NCBI GenBank assembly: GCA_017654735.1
Contig: JADPYG010000089.1
Location: 816,001 to 880,000, forward strand
Direction of reading: 5' to 3'
Origin: Vishniacozyma victoriae
Taxonomy: Eukaryota; Basidiomycota; Tremellomycetes; Tremellales; Bulleribasidiaceae
DNA length: 64,000 nt
Below the pieces are notes generated by a model, which was given only the letters and a program-made list of their open reading frames with translations, was not told the origin of the DNA and ran no database searches. A program made the translations under genes and the position numbers. The number at the start of each line of letters is the position of its first letter. The stretch's first letter is position 1. This document shows, in pieces, positions 46,975 to 60,167 of the stretch.

Positions 46975-47896
46975 TGTGTTGATATGTTGGGGAATGATGT
47001 TCGAGTTCACTCGTATGAATGATCTCGGCGGAGGTCGTAAAGTCGATCGGCCGGAAATGATTACGTATGATAATTCTGAGTTTCTCGCTTAAATCTATGA
47101 ATTGAGTTTAAGCGGGAAATCTCAAAGGACTCAAAGGATGTCTTGTGACGCGACTGCTTTCTATCTGGTGACTAGCCTTCTGGATGGTTCTCCCCCCGGC
47201 TGTCTAGCACTGACTTTCGGAGGGTTTGCTCATGGACTTATAACGCCTGGATAGATATGTACAACCACTGGCCCTACTGTCTCACCCCCATCTTCTCCCT
47301 GGAAAGCGCGAATTAGATACTCCGGAACGAGTCGCTCAACAATGCAAACAACACAAACAACGACAACATCCCCTGAGGCAGTTTCCACTTTTACTTCTCC
47401 GCCAAAGTCTAGCCTGGACTAATTGTATGTAGTACCTACTCATTATCGCAGATCTGAATCACAATTCTCCCACACTTGCCCATCCATTCACCCTTCACCC
47501 TACACCATCGTGATCCTCGTCATTTGAATTTACAAAGAGGTCCGTGCTCAAGACACTGGAAACCTGAAATATTAGGATTGGTCCCGTCATCCCTTGAGAG
47601 TTGAAATATATAATAACCCATCCAACCATCTTCTCGCTTTTACCCTTTCACCTTCTACCTCTTACCCGTCATTTGTACCTAGTTCCCTTCTACTAAGATA
47701 ACATTACCTGTTCTCTTTGTATCGTACATTGTAAGCTCCTTCCTTCCTACGTTGATATAGCTGATAAAAGGTATTCTTCTACACGTCCCCTACCTACTTT
47801 CTCACTGGAGGAAGATACCACTTATCTTCCCTTCCTCTTTGTTATCTTCAACTATCTTCGCCCTCTTCATCTTATACGTGAAGTAGGTAAATCAAG
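46975..47896. promoter_or_regulatory. 922-bp divergent promoter with a 5' UTR intron of the Mei2-like gene
   Basis: No coding sequence is supported. The part next to the Mei2-like start is CT-rich and contains an intron-like segment 47731-47770 (GTAAGC ... GATATAGCTGATAAAAG), so a long spliced leader is likely. This would be typical of a regulated RNA-binding protein gene. Confidence 0.5.
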
Positions 47897-50800
47897 ATGG
47901 ATCAGTCCGGTAAACCGGCTCGAGGGCAGGTGAGTACTACCTTCCTCACCATCCTCGCCCCATTACTATCTTCAGGAGACAAGCTGACATGATTCCCTTC
48001 CTCCGACCATAATCACCTTTCTCTTCCTTCCCCCTTCTACAGCCCATCTCCTACGCCAATGCCGCTGGAGCATCTCTAGGTAATCAAAAGAAGGGATCGT
48101 TCCCACCTTCGTGAGTACTTTCTTGATATCCCCCATTTATACCAAACACAAATTGCTAATTCAGTAGGAAGGTCCAAGAGTCAGGCTACAAGCCCACCAC
48201 TCCTCCTAAAGCTCAACAATCCAAAGCTATTGATCCTAACTACTGGGAGGATCCCGACGTCAGCTGAATCTTCCTCGTTCGTTTGCGAGATGGTAGCTGA
48301 CCTACAGGTACTAGCAGCTAGGAACATCGCCTCGAGGAACAACTCTTCGTCTTCTATCACCTACGACTGGCAAGATATGAGGAACCTTTCTCTCACCGAT
48401 CGAAGCGTTCCTTCGTTGAGGTACAGCCCCGAGTCTGATCAGAGTCAAGTGAGCTGAATGAGATCTATCATGGCTAAGAGCTAATGGCCAGGACCTACCT
48501 CAATTCTCTTCCTCCGGTAAGGGGTCACCCGCTGTTGGTGGTAGTAAGCTCACCATCCTGTACCCTGGACTTGGAGCTGATCATCAGGACATCCTTTTAC
48601 TCCTCCGTCGTCGAGCTCCATGGGACTTCACACCCCCTTCACCTCCGACGCTCTTTCTCCCGCTATTGGATCCGGAAACTCCAATGCGAGGTACCAGTAT
48701 GGCGGAGCGCAGACTTGGGCACCCACTCCCAGTCAGAAGAGGGTAGGTGATCAGAGAACCTCTGATTATTTCCAGCCCCCTATCGATGTGGGAAGGTTTC
48801 TCCTTGTAAGCTTATGATTCCCGATCGCATAAGCTGACATAACAGCTCACTGGATTCCCCTCTCTTGCCTCTTCCGAGGAGATCTGTGCTCTTATTAGTG
48901 TAGGCAGCTATCCGTTGATGGACGTCAGCTAATCAGCAGTCACTTGCAACCACTCGAGCTATCGTCTCTTGCGGAGGTACTGGCCGAGACAAAGTATGCC
49001 TACCCGATCTTGTCAAGCTGACAAGTAGATCATCGTTGCATACTATGATCCCCGAGAAGCATCGAGGGCATACGAGTACTTTCGAGCTCGACCCGTCACC
49101 TTTCAGTGGAGTGTCCAACCCGTGTCTATCCTCTGTAGACCTATTAGTAAGGCTGAGATTGATAAGGTGAGCTTCAATTTCATTCAATATCATACTGACC
49201 CGTAGGCGATCCCTAAAGTCGGAGAAGCCAAGGATCTCACTGAAAACACCGAAGGTAGGATCGTCCTCGAGGTGATCAAAGGAAAATCTATCACCAAGGA
49301 TGCCATCAGGGTCAGTCAAATTCATCCTACTGGTGGCAGATAACTGATGAAGCAGAACAGCCTCGAGCAGATTGGAGATGTCAAAACTGTTGTATCGGGG
49401 GACCGACTTGGCTTCGTGAGCTTCCTTGGCCCACAGGTTGAAGACAGCTGACAGCTAGATCTACAAGGCGGAATTCTTCGATTCCCGAATGGCGGACAGA
49501 GCCGTCACTGAGCTCGATGGTATGGCCGCTGTTGGTGGCCGACTCAAGGTAATCTACGATCCCGAAACCAATGAGTTGATCGACAACACTCTCGGGTCCT
49601 CCATCTACAGGACTGGAGCACTCAAGTTCGACCCTCCCATCTCTGAGCGATCCCGACCCAACAACTACCAGAACACCGATATCTTTGGTCCTGTCGGGAG
49701 TCATCCCAGCCAATACTCTTCTAGGGCTTCTTCCCAAGCTCCCGTACCCCGAAGCTCGACTTTCCAGAAACATCAGTCGTTCCCCACCCAACCCTATGTT
49801 GGAGCTTCTACCTACACTCCTCCCCATCTCGCCGCTATGGGTAGGAGGTTGTCTGAGCCGGGTATGTTGCAAGGTTTGGCTAGTCAGGCCGATATCAGGA
49901 CCAGGGCAAGGCTCGGTCAAGGTTTAGGTGGAGTACCTAGGAATCCATCTCAGGCTATCCCTGATGAGAATATTATCTTTCCTGATAGGATCCTCTCTGG
50001 TGAGCTGTGTCCCCCACAGGTCGGGTCGTCAGCTGACGTTCAGGACAAGATATGCGAACTTCCATCATGATCAAGGATGTTCCTGTGTGTATCAGCTACA
50101 GGAGCCCTGCCAGCAGCTGACAGTCAGAACAAGCTCTCCCGAAAAGGGCTATACGACATCTTGAACGAGGTGAGCTCCTTGTATTACTGCCTGGCGCTCG
50201 CTGACATCTAGGTTGTCCCCCGCCAGTTCGACTTCATGTACCTCCGATTCGATTTCACCAATTGCTGTAACGTAAGCTGGCAGGGTCCCAACGTTGCCTA
50301 TACAGCTGATACATCAGGTCGGATACGCTTTCGTCAACTTCCTCAGCGTCAAGGCTCTCTACCACTTTATTGAAGCTAAGGTCGGTAAGAAGTGGAACTT
50401 GTTCTCCAGCGAGAAGGTTCTCCAGGTAAGCTTCCAGCCTCTGACTCCCCCGGCACAAGCTGAACATCAGATCTCTTACGCCAATATCCAGTAAGCTGGC
50501 GGGCCCGCTGTTTGAGCCATAGCTGACCGAACAGGGGTAAACAGAATCTCATCAACAAGTTCAGGTAAGTACCTACCTGCCCAGTGGGACGACGCTGATC
50601 TACAGGAACTCTGCTGTCATGGAGGTGTTGAAGGAGTGGCGACCTCTCATTTTCTAGTAAGTCAGCTAATGTATCTTCGACCGGTCTAAGCTGATGATTT
50701 GCAGCTCTGCTGGTTCCCAACAAGGTCTTCCTGTGAGTTTTTCCAATCGTGAAACTCGATAGTAGACTGACGACTGCAGGAGCCTTTCCCCATGGTATGC

Positions 50801-51021
50801 CCTTTCTTTTGGTAAAGCTCACATCAGTCTGACAATGCGCACATTAACAGGCGATCTGTTGATGCCCGATTGAACCAATTGGCTGGTAAGTTCTTAGCTG
50901 TCACTGTTCCATCGCAAGCTTACCTATAGCTCCCGGAGCTTACGACCAGCAGCCATCTGATGCTTACCGATACAAAGACTTTGGATCTACCGAAAGGTTC
51001 GACGCCCATTTCGGCTACTAG
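47897..51021 (+). CDS. Mei2-like RNA-binding protein (C-terminal Mei2 RRM)
   Basis: Mei2 proteins bind RNA and switch cells to meiosis in fission yeast. More than fifteen short exons. After a low-complexity N-terminus (GKPARGQ, ISYANAAGASLG), an RRM region reads FPSLASSEEICALI and IIVAYYDPREASRAYEYFRA. A second RRM includes IVLEVIKGKSITKDAIRN and AEFFDSRMADRAVTELDGM. A Pro/Ser linker follows. The C-terminal Mei2-specific RRM is complete: SIMIKDVP, NKLSRKGLYDILNEV, FDFMYLRFDFTNCCNVGYAF, VNFLSVKALYHFIEAKVGKK and ISYANIQGKQNLINKFRNSA. The tail LPEPFPMSDNAHINRRSVDA follows. The end of the RRM is cut into exons of 30, 28 and 15 nt. The stop TAG is at 51021. Confidence 0.85.
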
Positions 51022-51746
51022 ACGACAGCAATGACGCTACGACGCAAAGCATCATTCTCACGACATTGTATTTTTGCCTCGACACGATTCATTCACGACC
51101 ATCATTTCATTTTACATTTCATTACAAACAAACAATAAACCCCCCCTGTCTCCCTTGCCTCTCCGCCTTCGAATACCGCTTGGCCAATGTCTGCCTTGCC
51201 TCTTATTCCCTCCTCTACCTGTCGTCTTTCAACTTCGCATTACATTTCAAATACATTCGCCCACTCGCATCGACATTCATTTATTTTCATCATCAAGGGG
51301 TACTGGTTTCGTATGTAGTTTAGGCATTTCAGGTTTCATTATTTCGGTTGTTTTAGTTCAGTCATTTTTCATCAAGAGCATGCATGTGTATACTCTATAA
51401 ATGATTGGTGTATGCTTTCTAATTTACATTGTCGCGTCTCTGTTCCCATCTTCTCCTTATATTCCTTATTACTGCTTCTGCTCATACTCCTTATTAGTTC
51501 CTCTCCTCGCTCCGTCTTGGTTCAATGTGATTGATGTTGTCGTCGTTGATGATGATGATGTTATTGATTATGATGGTTTCGTCGATGATGATGATGTTGA
51601 TGATGTTTGATGTATGAAGGGATGGATGATCGATGAATGATGGATGATGAGTGATGATAGCGGTCCAATGACCGAACGTGATGTATTAATTAATTGTCGA
51701 AATGACATAGTACAGCAAAAGCAAGAAACAAGAACCTCTTCCCCAT
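51022..51746. other. 725-bp convergent intergenic region, T-rich with a GAT repeat
   Basis: It holds the 3' ends of the Mei2-like and Zn2Cys6 genes. Pyrimidine-rich from about 51060 to 51530. Several short open frames of T-rich codons have no recognisable content. Confidence 0.5.
51548..51660. repeat. Imperfect GAT/ATG microsatellite
   Basis: Runs of GATGATGATGAT separated by short interruptions, e.g. at 51548-51560, 51584-51603 and 51630-51658. Confidence 0.75.
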
Positions 51747-54700
51747 TTAACAAAGTCTGACCATCAGTCTTGCCATTCCGTAGATTGAGAATGAGGACTT
51801 ACAGAACTTGTAAACCAAGATCTTCACAAACGGGTTTCCAATCTGCCCGACCTTCTCCTGCGTCTACGCGCCTCCATACTTCTACAATTATTGTAGTTGC
51901 CGTTTCGATGTCAAAACAACATTGAGCCCTTTTCATCAGTCTTCATTCTCTCTTGTGATCAACCTCCTCTTTCCTGCTCGATCCCTCATGACGATCGAAC
52001 TGCATGTCGAGGGATGAGGGAAGGAAAGGCAAAAATGGAAGTGGACTCACTTGAATCCCTCTAGTAGAGTCATTAACCACTGCCTCCTCTCTGTTCCATC
52101 TACACAACATCCAGCAATGATAGCAGGCCAAGTCAAACTAATCATCAGCTCTCTTCTCTTCTTTTGTCCCAACCCAAATGAGCACCGACTTACTCGATAG
52201 ACATTCCCAATAATGCAGTCGAGGTTGAACAGTGCGTGAGAACTTGTAGAGCGGCATCTTGCACTTTGGCATCTTCCCTACTATATCCAAATACCATCCT
52301 CAACAAAAGAATCTGACATCAGCAGCCATTTTCAACTGTGATAAACACGGCCTAACGGCCTAGCAACGACTCACCTTCATAGCATAAGCATAAGCCCTAT
52401 TTCCAACCTGTACCCTCTCATGTTCAAGGGTAGCAAGTTGTAAACTCTCAATCCAAGCATCTACATCATCCCTTAAACTCCTAGCTTCGAAAATAATTTC
52501 CCGGGTTGGTTCTCTTGGACCTTTATCTTGTTCGGTAGAGGGAGGTGGTGGAGATCCTGATTCTGGGATTGATTTTGAGAATCGAGATACGCGGGAAATT
52601 AGGCGGGTGAGGCGGGAGAAAAGGTGGACCATTACTCGTGACACTGCTTGTTAATCTCTGCTCTGCTTCTGTATTTGGATGTCGAGGGGAGACAATAGAG
52701 GAGGACCTACTGCCGAATTGCTTTTCAACGGAATGTTCCTCGTATGAAGATCTACCTCCCTCGAACCTAATCATCAGCCTCACTCCATATCACTCAATTA
52801 GGGGAAGGGGCTCACCACCAAGATTCCCATTTATCACTAATAAGAGAAGGTTCCTGTCCCGTAGTCAAGCATCCTAAATATCAGCCAGGTTCACAACTTG
52901 AATAGGGACATACCGAAAGTTTCGTAAATTGCTAGAATCTCCAACATCAACCTAGCTGGAGACATTGTGACCCCTTCAGCCAATTGCCTGGGTTTGGAGA
53001 CTTTGAGCATGTCCGCTGGTCCTCCGCGGCTGTTCATTAGCGCTATATCCAGTGAGTCGAACTTCATCCAAGACTTGGCACGTCTCGGACTTCGTCCTCG
53101 ACCAATAAACTCACTAAGCAATCATCTCCTTTGCCAACTTGAAATTATCCCTCCACCCACTTCCTCCAAAGAAAATATCAATAGTAGCAAGCGCGGTACT
53201 AGCTCCTAAAGCCGCATCACTCCCTGCTCCAGTCCCATCAGCCGCTGCTCTCCTGACCATTTCCTTTCCACTATCACGTAGGTTGGAGGCATATTGAAAC
53301 ATGGTAGCTGTTTGAGTTGTCGAGGAGCCAGAGCGGGCAAGGAGGAACGCTTGGTGGACTGCTCCTATTCCTAGTAATGCGACCCGCAATGCATCTGCTG
53401 AGGGGTTCACACCTTTCCATTAGTTTGTATTAGGAAAGAAGGAGGGGGAGACGTACCTCTTGGAGAATCTAGAGCTAGGGGTAGATTTATTGCTAGCATT
53501 GGATTTAGACCTGATGGGATTGCCATCATTAGATCGGCGGCGTTGGCGCAGTAGTGGAGAATTAGACTCCTTTCCTCGGCAGTCGGAAACCAGGGCAACA
53601 AGACTGATATCAGCACAAGTACCACAAGTGAGGCGACTAGGTTGACGGAGAAGATATTACGAGGGAGAGAGGGAAGAGGGAGACATACAATTAGGAGTAT
53701 TAAACATTGGAGCTCCTCCTCCAGCCCATTTCTTCTCCCCCATCATCCCGCCCAAAATATCACTAGACGGCCCAACATCTTCCCCTACAGGTGTAGACGC
53801 AGCTGTATTCGAAGTAGAAGTGGAAGTATTACCCCCATTCATGAGTGACATGAAAGTAGCAGCTGCACTTGGGTCGTAGGATCCTACTTGACTTTGATCC
53901 CATGTGAAATCGCCTGCGGGGATATCGGGGACTTGGGGCATTCCGTTACTCGCTTGCTGGGCGAATATGGATAGGTCGGTAGGGGTCTGGTTATATTGAT
54001 TGTAATTGTATCTGTATCATCAGTTTTCCCTCTCTCTTTTCGTAGATATTTAGACTAGAGAAGGACATACAGGCCTAGATCATTTCCAGTACTATTGACC
54101 CTCTTTATCTTCCTATCTTCATCTGTTCCACTCCCATCCACCTCTGAAGATCTTGTTCTCTTGTTCCGTTCCTTTTTCTTCTTGCTTGCATCTTCCTCAG
54201 CAGTTGGCCAAAGGCACTATCATCAGCACCGTATCGTTTTCGACATATCGTGTCCAATCTAGAAATATAACTCACAGTCTTCTTGGCGATGATACACCGC
54301 TTGCAAACCGGTCTAGCCTCATCACATTTAATCCTCCTAGTCCTACAACTCAAACAACCAGTCCTAGTCCTTGAATACTTTTGTCGTCGTCTATTCCCAG
54401 CTCTACCGGACTTCTGAACTCCTTCCTCTTGCTCTCCATCTCCATCTTGATCATGGTCGTGATCTACCTCACTCCCTGATGGGGTTCCATTAGGAGTAGA
54501 AGAGGCTGAGGGGAATTCGAATTGAGATAAAACGGGGTTGGTGAGTGTATATGGGTATGGTGTTGGTCCTGGGCGAATTGAACTTTGAACCGGAGCAGGA
54601 GGTGGGGGGGTTCGTCGACGACTAGGACTTAGTACAGTTCTCCAATACATTTATTTGGTAGTTGGGAACGATGTGAGAAGGGGGACATTTCTTTGAACAA

Positions 54701-55159
54701 GAATCAAAGAGGTGAGAAAGAGGGTACTACCGCCAATCACCCCGGAGGCCGAGTAGAACCTCTCCGAGCAGAGCGGGTCTTGTGACCTCCATTGAAGGCT
54801 AGCCTTCCAACCATCAAAGGGTGTGATAACATTTGAACATCTCCAGTCGAAAGGATCGCCCAGATCTGACTTGAAAAAGGTAAAACTTACGAACTCTCTC
54901 CATTCCTTTCACCATTCAACATCCCGGATTGTCCGGACCCCCCTCCTCCTTGAGTAACAGAAGGGGCAAGGGGATCATAAGACATTCCATAATTTCCATA
55001 ATTCCCACCCCCATTCCCATGCCCATAACTTGTAGGTGTGTAATGATGTGATAACAATGGGTAATTCGTTTCTCCAGCATGATTCGGATTCGAGGGAGTA
55101 TACTGTCCTTGAGGCCGCTGATAGTGGTTGTGGTTGTGGTTCGGTTTGGTATCCATCAT
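51747..55159 (-). CDS. Zn2Cys6 fungal transcription factor
   Basis: A zinc binuclear-cluster regulator. The cluster reads CLSCRTRRIKCDEARPVCKR-C-IIAKKT-C, a perfect C-x2-C-x6-C-x6-C-x2-C-x6-C; the sixth Cys is the first codon after a GT-AG intron. It is followed by a Lys/Arg-rich stretch (KKKKERNKRTR). The C-terminal half is a run of short exons with weakly conserved helices, e.g. LRVALLGIGAVHQAFLLARS and AERSLILHYCANAADLMMAI, like Fungal_trans_2 factors, ending VCEDLGLQVLLC at 51747. I place exon 1 at 55159-54891, a His/Gly/Tyr/Asn-rich stretch, because its perfect GTAAGT donor and the acceptor before 54621 join in frame. An ATG at 54650, inside this intron, offers a shorter alternative start. 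Confidence 0.75.
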
Positions 55160-56029
55160 GACAATGACGACTCTTCTTGTCTTTGCCTATAACGTATGTG
55201 ATCGAAGGATTGAATATCCGGTAGCGAGCCTTGTGATTATAAATTAAGGCTATCTTGACTTATATCCCGTCGTTTCCGTTTCGGTTGTCGTCCTCTTGTA
55301 TATAATGGGATGTCTCGGAACAAGTTGACTAGATCCGGTATTCTTGGTACAAATAGAAGGACAAGAACTCAAGAATTTTAGAGAAGGTTGTAAAAGGGTC
55401 GGGATGTCCGTTATTCGGATTCAAAATATGTTTATGTGGTGGCTGAAATGATGATTCACAAAAGTATAGACAAGAGAGCGTCGTACGCCTCACTTCGTAG
55501 TCTCTCGGGCGGAAGGCGATGAAGATTTTCCGTGTTCGTGTCCCTTTCGAACTGTCGACGAATTGATCCAAGTGGAATGATGATTGATACTTGATCACCT
55601 GTTCGTTGACTACTACACTCTCTAGTCTAGTATGTGGCTTGAAAACTTTCAGTCATCAGAGTGATATGACGATACCCCTCTTATCCCCTAGACTGGCTTG
55701 GTATGAGTAACTACAGTACAAGATTCCCATTCTTTTATTTCTCAGGGTATTATTATCAGATCTCAAAGGGTGTTAACGCGGATTTAAGTCATACTTTCGG
55801 CCGTATTATCACTAGTATTACTAATAACGATACTCATACATGTTTCGACAGATAGTTCTTTGTACTACTGCTACTGAAGAGGTAGAGGTAGAGGAGAGCG
55901 AAGGATAATGGAGAAAGAGAGAGAGAGAGAGGAAAAGGTAGAGGACGTATAGACAAGTAAATACTAAATTGGGGGATCGATCATGTTGGCACCGCTTCAT
56001 TCTACATTCCATCCATTCATCAGGTCCAT
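55160..56029. other. 870-bp intergenic region downstream of GLC7
   Basis: This should hold the promoter of the Zn2Cys6 gene and the 3' end of GLC7. A (GA)n run lies at 55915-55931. A 90-codon open frame near 55329-55598 on the minus strand has no recognisable content. Confidence 0.45.
55915..55931. repeat. (GA)n microsatellite
   Basis: Continuous GA dinucleotides interrupted only at the edges (GAGAGAGAGAGAGAGAG). Confidence 0.7.
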
Positions 56030-57513
<1,484 letters not shown>

Positions 57514-58181
57514 TTTGGGTGAAGTCGTCTAATTGATGACTGATTGTCAGTTCTGTGCTTAATGGTGTTGCGAGGGTATGATGGAGTGCGGGAGGAATGA
57601 TCGCGGGGATGCGTCACGAGCACGAGATTCCACCTCTCCGCCCGTATACAGTGACTCCTTGTACTCTATGATGACCAACCGGGACAAACAACCAAATATC
57701 CCATGACGATGCACATCCCCATCAATCCCGCGCCAAGTCCTGTGTTTTATCGAAGAAACCAGACTCACATTAAAGTATATGCGTATACAGACTTTCCTAC
57801 GTGTCCGTCTTGATTTCCTATTATTATTCTGTTCGTTCCGTCTCGTTTCCTTCGTTCGTGAAGTTGATAATGAACGTTGATGAATTTGATTGTGTAATCC
57901 TAATCCTATTCCCTATTCCTTAATTCCTTCGTCCTCAGATCTTGTGCAATACTGTCACGTAACAGTATTTGATCTTCTGTTCATTAGCACTCTATCACGT
58001 ATATGTTTGTATCTAAATATAGGGATTTGGAGGCAGCCCTTTGATCACGACCCACACCTTCCGTCTTCCGTCGCGTTCCGTCTCCAAGTGTATACGGTAT
58101 AATAAACAACTTACCTCAACTCCGTAGACTAATAGCCTCGTTGGATTGGGTATACGAGGATAAGAGAGTACTCTGTATATG

Positions 58182-58213
<32 letters not shown>

Positions 58214-58523
58214 ATTAGACTAAGTAGCCTAAGTGAGACGCAAGCAGTGTATGAATTGAATTAGAACTAGTCTTGTAATCCAGAACTGATCTGTCTCGAG
58301 TGACTGCGAAGAGGGATGCACGGAAGCAATTTTATACGAGTGGCGCCACACTCCCATACAGTGACAATAACTCCGAATATCTCCGCTTGCTGCACGACGA
58401 GTATGCTCAAGTGGTTCTGAGTAGCGGATAATGCATGCACACGGATGGATACTTCTGCATTCATTCTATTCTAGCTTTCTGCTCTAGTTCTCCTTTTTCC
58501 TCAACATCCACGGCTTAGCTGAT
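57514..58523. other. 1-kb intergenic region upstream of GLC7
   Basis: It should contain the long GLC7 promoter/5' UTR and the 3' end of the next gene. A (TTG)n run lies at 58183-58213. No coding sequence or RNA gene recognised. Confidence 0.45.
58183..58213. repeat. (TTG)10 microsatellite
   Basis: About ten perfect TTG units; read on the minus strand they are CAA. It lies outside any supported coding sequence. Confidence 0.85.
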
Positions 58524-59693
58524 CTACAAAAGCTTACCAACCTCCTGCTGACCCTGGGGATCAAGATGGGGGACAGTGTTGGTAGTAGTCAAAATAGGTC
58601 CCTGGGCGGTAGTGGTAGTACCAGAAGCGGTAGTGGGGGTAGCAGTTGACTTCTATCTGATCAGCTCCAACCGTATTCACCTAGGAGAGAACAACTGACA
58701 TCATTCAAAAAGTCGTCAACCTTGTGGACACCTGTTTGGAAAGCTGATGTTGCTTGGGACACGATACCGGGGTGAGTATCGGTTTTAGTCTTTTCATCGA
58801 GTGTAGAGGTGATCTGGTTGAATGCGCCCTGTACATCAGCTCTGAGCGAAGTGAAGTGATGCGTGGCAGGAAGAAATCAGCAGGAGATGGGGGGCGAGAG
58901 GAAGTTAGGAGAGAGAGCGAGGTGAGGAAGAAGGAAGAAAAAGAGAGGGACATACAGAAACAGTAGCGAATCCCTGACCAAACAACTGTTTAGCTTTCTC
59001 ACCCAAATCTCCAGTCGACTGTCCAACACTCGTACTAGCAGATCCAGTACCGGGGCCGGCAGCATATGGAGCAGGCTTGATTTCGTTTACAGTTCCTGTT
59101 GGGGAGACTTCGGTTGTGCCGGTAGTGGTGGATTTGAGTCCAGTGCTTGATGTTCCCTGTTTGTCAGCCTCTATCCATCCTCACCTTGATGTGTGTTCAG
59201 ATATAGGTTGAAATAGATGGTGTGACTAGAAATGGAGAACCTACGTCAAGCTTGTGTTCTAGCTTTTCGAATAGTTCTTCTGCCTTGTGCTCGGCAGCGT
59301 CGACGTATGGTTTCGTAGTCTCCTGGATCTTCTGGATGTACTACAAGTCAGCATAGCCCAATGATCAAGTTCCACAGCCCATCAATCCCTCGGTGTACAA
59401 TTGAGTGCACCATCCGGCTGAGTCGAAGCCAAAAGAGGAGATAGACCTACAGGCATTCCAATCTCCTTAGCCTTTTCAAATAATCCAGGTCCTCCAGCAA
59501 CAGGATCAAGTGCTTTAGCAGGTGGTACCCCAATTTCCTCAGCTGGAACAACAGGTCTAGGTTGTCCAGGAACGATAGGAGCAGTGTGTGCTACTGGTCC
59601 AGTCTCTTCTAATCCGGGAAGAGAGACGGAGGAGAGAGTACCGACTGTTGGTGCGGATGAATCAATGGGTGGGGGGATAAATGGTGCTGTCAT
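58524..59693 (-). CDS. Small alanine/threonine/glycine-rich protein, unknown
   Basis: Not recognised. ATG at 59693 begins MTAPFIPPPIDSSAPTV, a Pro/Val-rich stretch with repeats of P-V and G-L-F. An intron (about 59450-59342) joins KEIGMP to YIQKIQETTKPYVDAAEHKA, and then EELFEKLEHKLD. After that come a Thr/Ser/Gly-rich part and EKAKQLFGQGFATVSGAFNQ, TSTLDEKTKTDTH, FQTGVHKVDDFLND. Short amphipathic helices with A, K and E resemble LEA-like or membrane-surface proteins. The end is uncertain: I place it at TAG 58524 after VGKLL, but an additional intron is possible. No conserved domain is visible to me. Confidence 0.6.
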
Positions 59694-60167
59694 TGTTGAT
59701 CGTTATATGTTTTTTGGTATCTGATAGATGATAGATGGATTGATAGAAGATGGGATAGATAAGTAAAAGATTAAAGCTGAATTGACCCATGCAGTTCACA
59801 TTGATATTCAGGTAACTCAGGTTAACGCAATAAATGACGTCAATAGTGACTAACCTCTCTTCTTTCCCCTTCTTTTAGACTGTGCCGTAGGTTTGTCGAT
59901 CAATCTTTAGCTTGAAAATTCGCAGTAAAGGCTCCACAACTACGGGAGGGATCTACGAGTGCCCCAGCAACCACTTCACATCGCAAGTGTAGTAGTCGAC
60001 AAATGGAGAGACGTATATATACATGATAAAATGCTATAACAATGATCGAACTTCGTGACGGTCATTACAGAATCAGAGGGAACAAATACACTTTTCTCCA
60101 CCAGCCCATTCTCTACGAGAACTGACTTCTTTTAATATTACTAATAGCAATGGGGGAGTAAGCGATG
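59694..60167. other. 474-bp intergenic region between two minus-strand genes
   Basis: It should hold the 3' UTR of SPE1 and the promoter of the small unknown gene. No gene recognised. Confidence 0.4.

Noticed and set aside
51066..51400. 85- and 108-codon plus-strand frames
   Set aside because: T-rich 3' UTR sequence with hydrophobic low-complexity translation.
55329..55598. 89-codon minus-strand frame
   Set aside because: No family, no splice context; probably leader or intergenic sequence of the Zn2Cys6 gene.
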